Notes under the pieces: generated by a model
What the model was told of the DNA's origin: nothing
Databases searched by the model: none
What the model saw: the letters and a program-made list of their open reading frames with translations, nothing else
Source of the DNA: Erpobdella octoculata
Lineage: Eukaryota > Annelida > Clitellata > Hirudinida > Erpobdellidae
Reading direction: 5' to 3'
Assembly: GCA_963978895.1 (NCBI GenBank)
Contig: OZ022242.1
Span: 30,870,631-30,934,630, forward strand
Length of the DNA: 64,000 nucleotides
Part shown: piece by piece, positions 12,111 through 25,634 of the stretch
Layout: each line of letters opens with the position of its first letter
Position numbering within the stretch: the first letter of the stretch is position 1
Made by a program: the position numbers and the translations under genes

Positions 12111-15100
12111 GATTGCTTTTTAAGATTGATATTGATTTTTTTAAATTGTTTTAATTTTTTACATTAAACTTTCAATATAAAAAAACCAAAATTTTTTGCT
12201 TTAAAACCTTGATGCATGTTTGATCTATTTATTTCTGATTTTTTAAATAGTGTGTAATTTTTTTTAGCTTATATCTAAATCAGATTAAAGTAAATTTTAT
12301 TGTAGTTATTTAATTTAAAAGTTAGTTTAACTACTTTACACAAATTTTAATTGTTCAATACTTGCAAATTGAAAATTTAAAGATTTTGAAATCTGAAAAA
12401 AATCTGAGAGTTTAAATGCAGCATTAAAAGAGACATTTCGGGAACGTGAATGTCACATTGCAGCACTTGCATGTTCACCACTTGCGTGCCTTCAGCGCCT
12501 TGCATACATGAAGTGACAAAAGGCCATCCGCTTGTCTATGCGTGTCCGAGTTTATATGTCTGTTCAGTTCTTCAATTTAATTTTTTTAAATCTGGTGTTT
12601 GTATTTTAATATTATCTTTATTGTCATCAAAACCACCACTTGTACGGTTATCATTGTCTTAAAGAAGACAAACATGGGACATTACGATAGCTCCAGCACT
12701 ACAATTTTTTTCCTCAAAAATTGCTTTACATAGTTAACTTATTAACAGTTTTTGTACACTATTGTTTGAATTTGTTTCATAGTATTTGTAATATGTAATT
12801 CCGATCACATCTCTCCATCCGATCATAAAATACGATTATTAATACCACGTCAGATTGCATTATGACGAATTACTGTCACGGGAATAAACAACATACACAA
12901 CATTCGAATGCAATCACGACCCAGATTTAGCTTATATTCTCAGTTGTGTTCATGCGTTGGCAATTTTTTTCGGGTAATCCCATCATAATTGTATTTTGGA
13001 AAAAGCTTATTAACACTGAGATATGTAAATGTGTTTGTTTTTAAGACCAAAACAAAAAAAAACTTGATTTAAATTTAGATAGTTAGCAAATCTAAAACTG
13101 TGGAAATAATTGTTTTTACTGTGACTAAAAATTGGTTAATTTTTTATAACCAGGCTGTAGAATAAACCAGATACGAAAACAAAACAGCACTTTTCAACAC
13201 GTTAAAATACGATGCGTTACAATTTACCACAAAGACATACGATGAAATGAAATGATGATGATTCCGATAATTTATTTTAATGGTGCTGATTCTGCGGTGA
13301 TTTTGAACCATTGTTCCTTAAAGCTGTATACGATTTTGCTAAACATGCATTTTTATTTATGAGATATTATTGACATAAGAAATTTGTAGATGTTAATAAT
13401 AAAATTTAAAACCCGCAACTATTCAGAAAAATGTGATGAGGGGGGGGCAAAATGTTATACTTTTACTCCCAAAATAGGTAATAACCGGGGGAGGTATTCT
13501 TAGAGATGCTTCACCAAAATTTTTTAAAAACTTATATAAACGTTTCCCTCAAAAAAACGTAGAACCAAAGAGGAAAGTAAGTTGTAACCAGTGGCTAGAA
13601 GAGTTATTTTTATTTATTATTTGAACGCAATGATCAATAGTATGAAAGACAGGTTACTTCAATTAGTGGTTCATTTTTCCAATGCACTTTTTTGATTTTT
13701 CAAAACCTGCAAAAGCTTGCAGAAATGCATGATAATTTATTTAAATCTTACTTTTAAGCTGATATATAATACTTTAATATTATCACCTGCTGCTTTTTAC
13801 CAAATAATAAAATTCCGGAAGTGGATGTGACTATGTAATTACATAGCTGTTTATTTTTTTTTATAAAATCTGTTAGGCTTCTTAAAACCGCTGTGAACAT
13901 TATAAAGAACCTGTAAATATTTATCAATAATAGTAACAATAATGTGAGATTGTCAATCAGAGTCAAGTCCCAAATCATGCACAATTAAAGATATTTTGCA
14001 TAATAAGTCATGTCGTGTGAAAGTATCTCCAAACATTTCCAAAATCATACGTATATTTATTTCTGTTTTCACCTTTTACAAGTGCTTGTTTAGAAATTGG
14101 AAATTCCGCTTTTACATTTGCGAAAACCAATCACAGAACTACAAAGAAAATCTAAATGCTTCTATTTTAATGTTTGATCTCAAAAACTCAATGATAACGT
14201 CATTATCCACATTTTTGTCGCAAAGTACCCGAGAAGGCATAAGTTTTTTTTGATTTTTTAAAATAATATTACTTTTTAAAGAATTATAATTTTAGCATAA
14301 AATATATTTTCTAACTAATTGTAACAGTACCTGTTTATTGAATTTCTTGTGTAGATTGTATCCGTGGTTTTAATTTGTTGAGCAAAACTCTTACACTCTT
14401 AGAGTTAAAATTACCATTTATGAAGGTAAAGCTGCTTTAGAACAAAATTTGTCTTGATGAATCAACGACATTCACTTGTTTTAGTTCGTGGCCTCGAAGT
14501 CGATTGCCACGTTAAAAATTATTAAAAATAAATTATATCAGTTACATTTATCTTATTTCTTTTTTGAAATATTTTTTATAGAGACTGGATGTTCTTGATT
14601 TATTTCACTCAAATTTTGTTACTATTTGCCGGATATATAGACACAAAATCCTAAGAACGATTTTGTCCATTTCACAAAAACAAAACCCAAGGCTTGGCTC
14701 AAAAGCCCTGGCCCATGCTGACTTCAATCTGGCCTATCTCGTTTAGATAACCCTAATATGGAATCCCGTTTATCTCTGGTACAAACTTTGATCATTGGAA
14801 CAATTTTAGTTTGTACTGATAAATAAGAAAAAAATTTTGCAAAATATAATTGTTTTTATAAATAATTTAATGTTGTTAAATAAAAAAACTGAAACTATGC
14901 AATGCATACGCATGACGCTTCACCGGTTCCAAAATCTTGCATCCAGTTTTGATAGCTAGATTTAAACAAAAAACAATTCCAAAATCTTATAAACTTTTAT
15001 CCTAAAAAAACTCATACCTAGAAGGGGTACTCGCAATTATTTTTTTAAAAACTTCTCCAAAAACTATAATTATTTTTTTTCATGTAAATAAAATTTTTCC

Positions 15101-16444
15101 AAAAGTATTTAGGGGGGAACAATTGCCTTCCTGCTCCTCAGAAATGACGCCCCTAGAAATAGCGTCGGCAAAAATGATAGGTAAAATATATTTTGCTCAT
15201 GTAGAAAATTATGTAGATATTTTACCAAATAAAAAGCCAGTGAAAAAACTGGAAAAAATGAAGCACCGTTGTCCTATTTTGTTGTTGCAATTCATTAGTA
15301 TATACCTAAAAAACAGAGAAAAAATTATAAACACAGACCAAATAGGATCTAAAACAGATAAAAAAATTACTATTCCAGTTTTAAAAAAATAAATTGAAGA
15401 CTGAGAACTATTTACAAATCCAGTTATTTTTACGATTGTTCAACGTTGATCCAAATAACAACAAAAAAACCCGATCAGAGTTGTATAATTGTAATCGCTC
15501 TTTGGAAATTAGAAGAAATCTCAAAGCGTCTATAGGAGGGGGCGGTCATGGTTTGAATTCATGGAGAAATGCGCAGCACTAGCGAGTGGTGTTATTGATG
15601 TGACTGTTCACGGACAAATCCAAATCCATCCCCACGCTAAGTTTTGGACGCAGTGTTCGGCAGGACATCAATTTCAGACGATGGGGTACAATGGCGGCCA
15701 TTTGCAAAAAAAAGCCAAAAACTGGGGTTATCATCCCCGAATATGCTTTGCACTAAAAGACGTAGAGTTGTTGATGAATTTGCTAGGCCTTTTGATCTGA
15801 ATCATCGGCGTTTCATAACCTCATTTCCTAACATTTTCATCTGCCACTTAGCAACACGGCGTCCCCCGTTGCACCGGGGTTCAGATTGACGCATGCGTAT
15901 GCGAAACAATTTTGATAGAATCAGCTGATCAATTACGTTGTTGTGCTACAAAGCAGAAATATCAGCGTTGGTTCACGGTGGTTTTTTGTGGTTCAATTAT
16001 CTTGAAACATTTGCTCAGAACCCGACGCATCAATTTTCTTAAAACTCTTGCTTTGTAAACAGGTTGTGGAGTGCGGAAAACCCCGACAGCCAACAGAAAT
16101 TTCAAGACAATAAAATATTGAAAGAACATGATGTAATACATTTCGACACAGCACGATACAACAATGCAAACACATTACCAAAAGGAAACACAGTTTCACG
16201 CAGTAAATAAAATTTAACAAAACGCAACAATTCTAAGCACAAACACGCAAAAACTCATTTTTATATTTTTGAAAACCAACGCAAAACACTCAACTGTTTT
16301 TAATGAAACACTTCCTCACTTTTGTAATTTCAATTTTTAAAATTTTTCAATTTCGTCACGTGGTCCAGAGACGCCTCATTCAATATTCGCAAGATTTATT
16401 TTTCACAAAAAATAAAACTTTTCGCTTTTAAATTATTTTTATTT

Positions 16445-16575
16445 CACCACTCCAACACTGTCATCAACATTTCTTCTTCTAACATATCACCACTCCAACA
16501 CTGTCATCAACATTTCTTCTTCTAACATATCACCACTCCAACACTGTCATCACCACTTCTTCTTCCAACAACACT
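16445..16575. repeat. Minisatellite, 43-bp unit, ~3 copies
   Basis: Units start CACCACTCCAACACTGTCAT at 16445, 16488 and 16531; the third copy diverges (CACCACTTCTTCTTCCAAC). Confidence 0.9.
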
Positions 16576-17632
16576 TTGACCTTCACTTCTAGCACGCCCA
16601 TCCACTCAACATCAATACAGAGTAGGATTGCATGCTTTACTGCCAACCAGTCATTTCAGCATAGTATTATATTCCCGGTTAAGTAACAACAAATTCTACA
16701 CAACCAGTGGCCACTTATCATTGAAAACGTTTTTCTTCATTTTTTCAATATGCAGCATTTTTTCTAGAAGAAAGTAAAATATATTTTTTTGCAACTGGGC
16801 CTACGAAAACTGTGGAAAAATGAAAAATTTATGATAATGTTTTAAATTTCGTTTATAAATTTTTGATTTGTCAAACAGCTCGTTAAATATAATTTGATAT
16901 TATAAAATATCATCATTATAAAATTCTTTTCAATTTGTTCGTTGACAATTTTCATGATTATTTTTCAATTCTGAAATATTAACTTGTTTTCAGCTAAGCA
17001 AAAATATACGAATGAATGTATAGATGTACAAGTTGATGTATGTACAAATGAATTAGTTAGTGAATGAATGGAGTTTTTGATAGTTATGTGGATGGAAAAT
17101 AGTAATATTGGTGAACGTTTAAATAAAAAAAAAGATTGTAGAAAATTGGTTCGTCTTGCCAGAAGGATAATAAAATCATTGACTTTCCTTGGAAAGTATT
17201 CTTATCCTCACCTAATTTTCATTTGTCTTTATTTCCTATCTGAGTCGAATAAAAGTGAGTGCGTATAAAACACGTGTTGGATCATGTGTTTTCTTGCTTA
17301 AATGTGTGTGTGTGTGTTTGTGTCAATGATTGAATGAGTGTTTCCATATGTATTTCAGAGATTTCTTTCTAGAACATTTAAACGATCAAAAACAAAGATC
17401 TGATAATCATATAAAACATGAGTTGTTTTTGTAAAACAAAGATTTGAACGGTTTGTGACTGACCAATAAAATACGACCGGCTCTCATATGATCTCTTTAG
17501 GCACAAATACCCTTCGGTCGGCAGATGAAACAAATAAATGAAAATAAGCCAGACAATACCAATCAATAAATAGAGAGAAGAAATGGAAAAGAAAGAGAGA
17601 AAGAAATAACGATGAGAGAGAGAACAAAGAAA

Positions 17633-17883
<251 letters not shown>

Positions 17884-18206
17884 TTAAATGTGCAGCGGAG
17901 ACACCAGAGTACTGTTGTACTCACACACAGCACCAGTGTAGCACCAGACCAACATCACAACAGCAGTCCTCCCGATCGATACATGGCTGCTATTCCGACA
18001 TACATACATGCATTCATACAAGCATTCATACATGTATACTTACACGCGTACATGCATACGTACATACGTACATTCACACTTTCAGACATTCCATCTTTTT
18101 CGCTTGGTCGTCTGAACAAATCTTCTCTCACTTATAACAGCGCCCGACTGCGTACAACACTCGTTTCATAACAACTTCTTCATACGACAACTTCCAGTTA
18201 GTGCCG
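17884..18206 (+). promoter_or_regulatory. Probable APP promoter / 5' UTR
   Basis: Between the (AAT)n tract and the first ATG. Contains a degenerate run of (CATA)n-like units (ACATACATGCATTCATAC) at about 18000-18070 and a more mixed-composition stretch to the start codon. No TATA box is obvious, and the transcription start cannot be placed. Confidence 0.4.
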
Positions 18207-21200
18207 ATGGTGGTGATTTCTCAAACGTCTTCAACTACAAGCATGGTAACCAAGATCTTTCTGGTTTTGGCAGTTCTGCATCTTGTTTCGTCTGTCGATG
18301 AGGTAAGTTAATATGAACGTGTATGTGTGGTTTTGTGTGTCTGCTTCAATTTGTACAGTTAAATTTCAAGTTTAATAGCGGCGCTGGGTGGCGATGGTCA
18401 TCTCATATTGTTCAACTTCCATAACAATCTTTTATCGCTCTTTTATGAAAACAATTTAACGGCTGAATCAAATAATTGTGTGTGTGTGTATCATTGTAGT
18501 TGTTAGTTCTTCAACACATCCTTGAAAATACCGTTAAATGAATATTAAGACAGAAACTGAGGCTTAAGATCAAAACAAACTTTATGCAAAATTACGGAAA
18601 TTTTTTAACTATTTGTTTTGTAGTACTGTTGAAAATTACTGCCAAAACGGATGCATTCGAAATCCAAACATTTATAATTTTAATATCAACTGTCAAAACA
18701 AAACACTGACAATTTAAAAAAAATGCAAATATTGATGTTTCAATTTAACTTGACCATGTGACATCTCTTTAGGAAAATAAAATTATTTATTTCTATCAAT
18801 TTAAAGCAATTTGTAAAAGTTTAAAAAACATTTCAAACAAAACACATTCAGTTTTCAATATCAAATTACATTGAATCCCAAACATTTTATTTTTCTCACA
18901 TTTAAAATGTTTTTAAAATTTTTTATACATTTAAATCAATATTGATAAGATCGAAAATAAATTAATGAAAAAAATCAAATATTGAATGATGTTCAGTGAT
19001 GTGAAGAGGGATGTGATGGATGGGGTCAGTTGATGACCCTGATGAAGTAAATGAATAAATAAATGAATGAAAAAATGAAGAAATAAAAAAATGATAAAAG
19101 TACACCAACAAAAGTTGCATAAAAAGTTGAAAATTAGTTTACCAAAGGTTGAGAATCTAAATTTGTATGATGACAAAGATCATCAAGTAATGTAATATTC
19201 TGCTTCATCATAATTGTGCTCGTTGTGCTGTGCAAGAAAAAGCATTGAAACATTGTTTATTTCAGTTCTTATGACATTTTGACTTTTGTTTTTGTATATA
19301 TTTATGTCTTTAATATGTTTATTGGTTTGGGTTATTCCATGAATCACTTCCTTCAGAACGAGAAAAAGCAATTTGCAATTAAGTGGAAAACAAACATAGT
19401 TGGGTCAGGTGTGACTGCTGATTTCATACTGGAAATGAAAAGCTATCTGTCTTCTTGACATGCAAAATGATTAGCTTAAGCGATCAGTTGTCTGTTGTGT
19501 TTTTTTTAAAGTTTCAGTGCGTTATGTGAAGACGAAGCTAAAACAGATATATGGAAGAACCTAAAAAAAATGTTTGACAGAAAAAACATTAAAAAAAGAC
19601 AATTAGAATGAGAAAAAAAGAAGAGAGAAAGATAGTGATAGAGAGAAAGAGATAGGACACAGAAACGCTAACTTGGAATATTGAGACATTCGTCATGCTT
19701 ATCTCTGGTGACAGTTCCCAATAAACATGAAAGCCAAAAACGAGCCACAGTGGACCTGCTAATGAGGCGAACATTTCTATGGGTCAATTACGTGACTGGT
19801 TTTCCAATGTATAGAAACTTGTAATTTTCTTATAGTTTCATACGGCTTTTATATGCAAAACCTTTACTTAGCTTTAGAAGGAAAAAACTTAATTTGACTT
19901 CGTTGCATTAATTGTTTAAAACCATCGAAACTAGATGAAATTTTTCAAATTTCATAATCCACTGCAATATAACTTTCCAAAATTCTTAAGTCCAATTAAT
20001 AATTTTTTTTTATTTAAACTGTACATTTAATAGACTTATTTATTTTTATTTTATTTTATTATTTTTTAATAAAGTTTTTAGTTATAGTAATTTACACCAG
20101 GTGTTTTAAAACTGAAATGGTTACATGTAGGAAGCACCTAAGTACTTACTGTCTTGGATCAAAATTTGATCTTTTTAACTGCCCCTCCTCTTTTATTCAA
20201 GCCTGGGATTGGCTTGCTATTAGCGAGGCGGAGTTAACATTTTTCTTTATCAAGTATCCATGTTTAATAAACTATATGTATCTATGTTTATACCCTATGC
20301 TTTATTTTTCATCTATAAGATTTGTTGTTCACGGTTGTTTTGACCTCTGAATTTTAATGCGATCAATAAGTAACTATTGTTTTAGTTTATTTTTCCCCAA
20401 GTTATAAACAATTTTTTCACAAAGACATTTTGATGAGTTGGCAAGAAAGAAAGAAATGTATTTATCTTTTTGTCTTTCAAAAGTATTTTTACAATAATAT
20501 ATAAAAATGCAAAGTAAACATTTTATAAAATACAAAAAGTAAACAAACAAACATGTTAAAACGTAAAACAAATTTTTTAAAATAAAAATCATAAAATAAA
20601 ATTTAAAACAATCTAAAAATGAACATAAAACTAAATTTGTACACAAAAGCTGGCATTTTAAAACGGGAAATTTTTAAATTGAAACATAAAAACATGTTTG
20701 AATAAATAATTTTTTAAAAGTAAAACAAATTCTAAAAAATATTAATCAACAAATTTTTCTTCCATAAATACACTTCTATTCAAAATCTTAACGTTTTCAC
20801 TGCTGTTGTGTTTCAGCATGCAAAAAAATTTTTATTTTTAGCAACATATCTTTTTCTTTCTTTTTCTTCTGCTTTCTAGTCATCATCATCTTCACTCGTA
20901 CTTGCTGACTGTTTTTCCTTGCTACATGATTCAGTCGGTTGCCATTGGAGACGGGATGTTGTTGTCTCTTATTAAGAAGCCATATTATGTAACTTATCTA
21001 TTTTAAAAACTCATTATTAACTGATATGTGTCATCAAATATAAATGTAATAAATTGGTTTCAACTAAAAATGTCTATTATTAAACATTTTCTTCGTTTTA
21101 AAAATTATTTAAAATTTTTTATATACGAATCTGAGATGTTTTCATTTAATCAATACAAATTTTCTCGAATTCAATTAAATGTTTGTTATTGAAAAAGTTT

Positions 21201-22595
21201 TCAACAAATAAATTCATACAAAAGTTCTTAATAAACATGCTGTCCAAATCTAAGAAATAATAGAAACCTGTACAAAAAGAGTTATTTTGAAATTCAACAA
21301 GCCCTTAATTGTTTTTCTAGATAACGTATTGACATTTAAATGTTGTTTTTAAAAGAATGTTTTCATTAGATTTATATATAATAATTTATATCTTGTAATG
21401 AAATTTACAACTTGAAACTGTCAGACTGGACAGACAAGTTTCATGCCGATGGTTGCTTTCCTGTGCCGACGACCAGCCGTTCACATGACGGAAGCAGGTT
21501 GGAAGAGAGACGAGGAGATTGATTGCCTCACCAACCCAAAAGATATTCTCGAATACTGCAAACACGTATATTTTGTTTTTCTGTTTTTAAATTGAACACA
21601 AATGAGAAATTGGTGAAATATAGGATCTGTGTGAAATAGGTTGAGATGATTTTGTTATATCTAATAATTCCATTTAAGTAAAATATTTTAAACGCTGTGC
21701 TAATTGCTAATTTAAAATTATCACAAACACTGTTTTAATTAATAAATAAATAAATAGTTTTTGTTAGAAGTGCTGTTAATAGTATAGATAATAATAGAGC
21801 TTATATGTATAGATAATCACAGAGCTTATATGTATAGATATTCATAGAGTTTATATGTATAAATAATCATACAGCTTATTGTACAGATAATTAAGTAGCT
21901 TATATGTATAGATAATAAGGATACACTAAATATTTCTTATTTGTATGCATGGTTTATTACAATAATATATAAAAATTTGCTCAACGTTTACTTATTCGCT
22001 TGGGATATTTACCCAGACGACAATGGGACCTGAGATTGATGGTGGTTTAATGGCTTTTATATTAGGATATGACCATGACATTAATATAAAAAGCATGCTT
22101 ACATTTACATTACCGGCTTTAAATGACAAAATGACTTCAAATTCCCACCACGTGACTGATTCCAGGTGTATCCTGATTTGGATATTCATTACGTAGTTGA
22201 AGCTTCTGAAGTTGTTCGCATTCCAAACTGGTGCAAGGTGGGCAAGGAGAGGTGCAGCCATCACTCGCATGCCGTGAGACCATTCAGATGTCTTGGTAGG
22301 AACCCATTTTCTTTTTTTGGTTTTTCGGCCCCCGCATAAATCAACAACGCAGGTGCGTCAGGTAATCATGATAACTGATCAATAGATCAATCGAATTACG
22401 CTTCTCAGACCGGTCGATAAATCGGTGCACCGAAATAAGAGACGTGCCAAGTCGGTAAAGAAAGTGATGGAAAGAGATTCATCGTTGAATCATAAGAATG
22501 CATACTTATATTATAACTCGTTTTCATAAAATTCTAATTAAATAATCGCGTCAAAGCTTTGATTATTTTTTTAATTAATATCTGGCACGGACATC

Positions 22596-22662
<67 letters not shown>

Positions 22663-25572
22663 GTATAATTAAAAGTCCATATGTAAAGTGATGCTCGAAT
22701 TTCAATTGGTCACCTGGAGGATGACCTCGTGTGCTGCACATTCATTTGCATATTTTGCTTGTCTAGAAATCCAAATATATTATAATATAAATTCAACACA
22801 TATAATCGTACTGTTTTATTGATTTGAAACTTCATGTTTTGCAGAGAAAATTAAATTGAAACCGTGCATTGTCAAATCGCAACTTCAGAAATGACAAACT
22901 TTGTTGACAAGTTGAAATGTAGCGTTTATTAAAATGAAGATAAGAAATATCGTTCCAACTCTCATAAGCCCTGTAGATGTTTTTAATTTAAGCAAAAACA
23001 TATTTATCGCAACAAGGCGCTGTGGCAGAGCGGTGAAGCGTTCGCCTGTCGATCATTAGGTCGGCAGTTCGAACCTCACAGGCGTCACCAGCGTAACTCC
23101 CTTGCAAGGAGTTCACTCCCATAACTAAAGGGGTAGGCGCTTATAAATGGCTGCCTTTACAAGAACCCGTTCTCGCCTTCGTGCAAGACTTGTCTTGAGA
23201 AAGGCGTGTGCTAAATCTTAGTAAAAAATTATGACAAAAAATTACATGTAAATTATATTCATCACTTCTGCAGTCAGACCGTTCATCAGTGATGCACTTC
23301 TCGTGCCAAAGAACTGCGTATTCGACCACATTCACGAGGCATCTCAGTGCAAGGGCTACTCAGACTGGAATAAAACAGCAGCCTCTTCGTGTCTTGAAAG
23401 AGGAATGTTTCTCAAGAGCTTTGCTATGATTCAGCCGTGTGACGTCATCAAATTCACAGGCACTGAATTTGTCTGTTGCCCTGGAGACCACGTTGATGAA
23501 GGTACAACTGACGACAAATGACTCATCTAATAAGAATAATAGTAGGAGTAAATAAAAAATGTGATAAATGTGATTACTTTAATACTTTATTGAGTAAGAG
23601 TTTTTATCCGCAAAGTGGTTTTACTTTAATGAAAACTTCGTTAATTTGTCATCAACTGCTCATGTTTAATAATTCAATGCGAGTGTCAATTACGCGTGCA
23701 GAGTAGAATTCCGGTGATTATAAATCTACTTCGTTCTTATTAACATTAATCAAATCATTCAAACCTTTCTCGTTTGAGCGGAGAAAATTTATTTATGTTA
23801 ACAATATATCAAATATTCTGCTTGAAATAAAAACAGAATTTTATTCTTAAGAAAAAAAAAACTTTGGCTTTATTGCTTACCAGTTTGAGTTTGAAAATTA
23901 AAATATTATTACTGTTATTGCAAGGTAAGAAAAGCAGTCCGCAGATGGTAGTCGTAAACAGAACGAAGGATCATCCGAAATCAAGTGTTGAGATGAACAG
24001 GACTCACAAGGCGCCAAAACTGGTGCCAAAACTGAAAGTCATGGACTTCGACGACAAGGCTCCTGTTAAGAGAGTGGCACAATCGGAAGAGGCTGCTAAC
24101 AAAACCATGGAAGGACACAACCACAGGAAGCATGCAAACAAGGTGTTTCAAATAATCAGTCAAATATTTGTTATGCTATTTTGCTTTAAAGATTATCTAA
24201 CTTGCTCTTATTTGTCAAAATGCTACAGGTTTTGAAACAAGCAGGTGCTAAAGTCAAACATACCTCCATGAAGTCCAAAAATCATTATGACACAGTCAGT
24301 TGTTTCTATCGATAAAAATATAAAGGATTTTTGAAAACGAAGTTTTTTAGCGGTTCACTTGTTTTTGTCAATTATAAAAAACAAATTAAGACAAATTATA
24401 GTTAAAATATTTATTAAATGAATTCTGCAATAGTACTACAAACGTAATACAATTTTTAGCACGTCTTAAACAAATTTTCAGTTTTATAATTATTTGTTAC
24501 AAACTCAAATTTTTTGTCTGCTGATATTTCAGGTAACTGCACAGCCTACCACACTCGCAGTTGCTGTTGACAACACCAATGTCAAGAGAGTCAACGTCAA
24601 AGAGAATGTCAAACCAGCAACTACGATTGACAAGGACAGCAACAACAGCAAGGAAAAACCAGAAATGGAAATTCAAGTTCACAACGACACTGAAAAGCAG
24701 CTGAAAATTATCGAAGAACAGAAAAAGTTGCATCTTGAAAGTTATCTCAAATCTCTCAACGAGGAACCAATAAGCGTTCGTTAATTTTATACTAGTATCC
24801 AACCAAATATAATTTTCTCAGAGTTCTCCTTTACATGGAACTGAGTAGACAGATAAAACTGAGACTGGTTGTTCAGGTATACATAATAACTAGCACAATT
24901 GAATAGAAATACAGTTTGACGTCACGATGACAGATCCCTACTGTTTGCATGCTGACGTCTTGTAGGTACAATTCTTGTGAAGACTTAGGCATGCAGTTTA
25001 ATTACTCGGTTTTATTTAATTTCTTATATTATTTTTATATCTTATGCACATATGAGAATCCTGGGAAATAAACTGAATAGATCATTTCAATGAAATTTTT
25101 ACGACAGGTGGCGCGAGTGCTATCGACGTTGAAGAAATACGTAAAGAACGAACAGAAAGAGCGAATTCAAGCAATCGAGAGTTACAAAAACTTAAGAGAG
25201 GTTGAACCTGCTGCTGAAGAAGCAGCTCTAGAAAGAGTGACTGAACATTTGAAAGAAATCAATCAAGCCCTAGAAGAAGCTTTGCAGATGTTGGAAAAAA
25301 TTCCGAAGCATGGAAAAAAGATGAGACAGCATATGGGTTTGCTGCTGTTTGAAAGTTTTATAAAAATTTAAGATGACGTTTTAATTTACAGAAAAATTAC
25401 ATTACAAAAAATGTTTTTTTCTAAAGTTGAAATGAATTATTTACATATGTTTGATATGCATTTAATTATGAATAATTAAATATGACTGCTGGTAAAATTT
25501 TTACAAACATTTTTTGGGTAAATATTTACATAAAATTACTGATTAAACAAATAATGTTAATACATACAATTA

Positions 25573-25634
<62 letters not shown>

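Noticed and set aside
23016..23090. Functional tRNA gene
   Set aside because: A and B boxes are present, but the acceptor stem does not pair and the same unit recurs with SINE body and A-rich tail at two other places.
23981..24802. Minus-strand frames of 60-101 residues across APP exons
   Set aside because: Shadows of the plus-strand APP exons, which have splice-phase and homology support.
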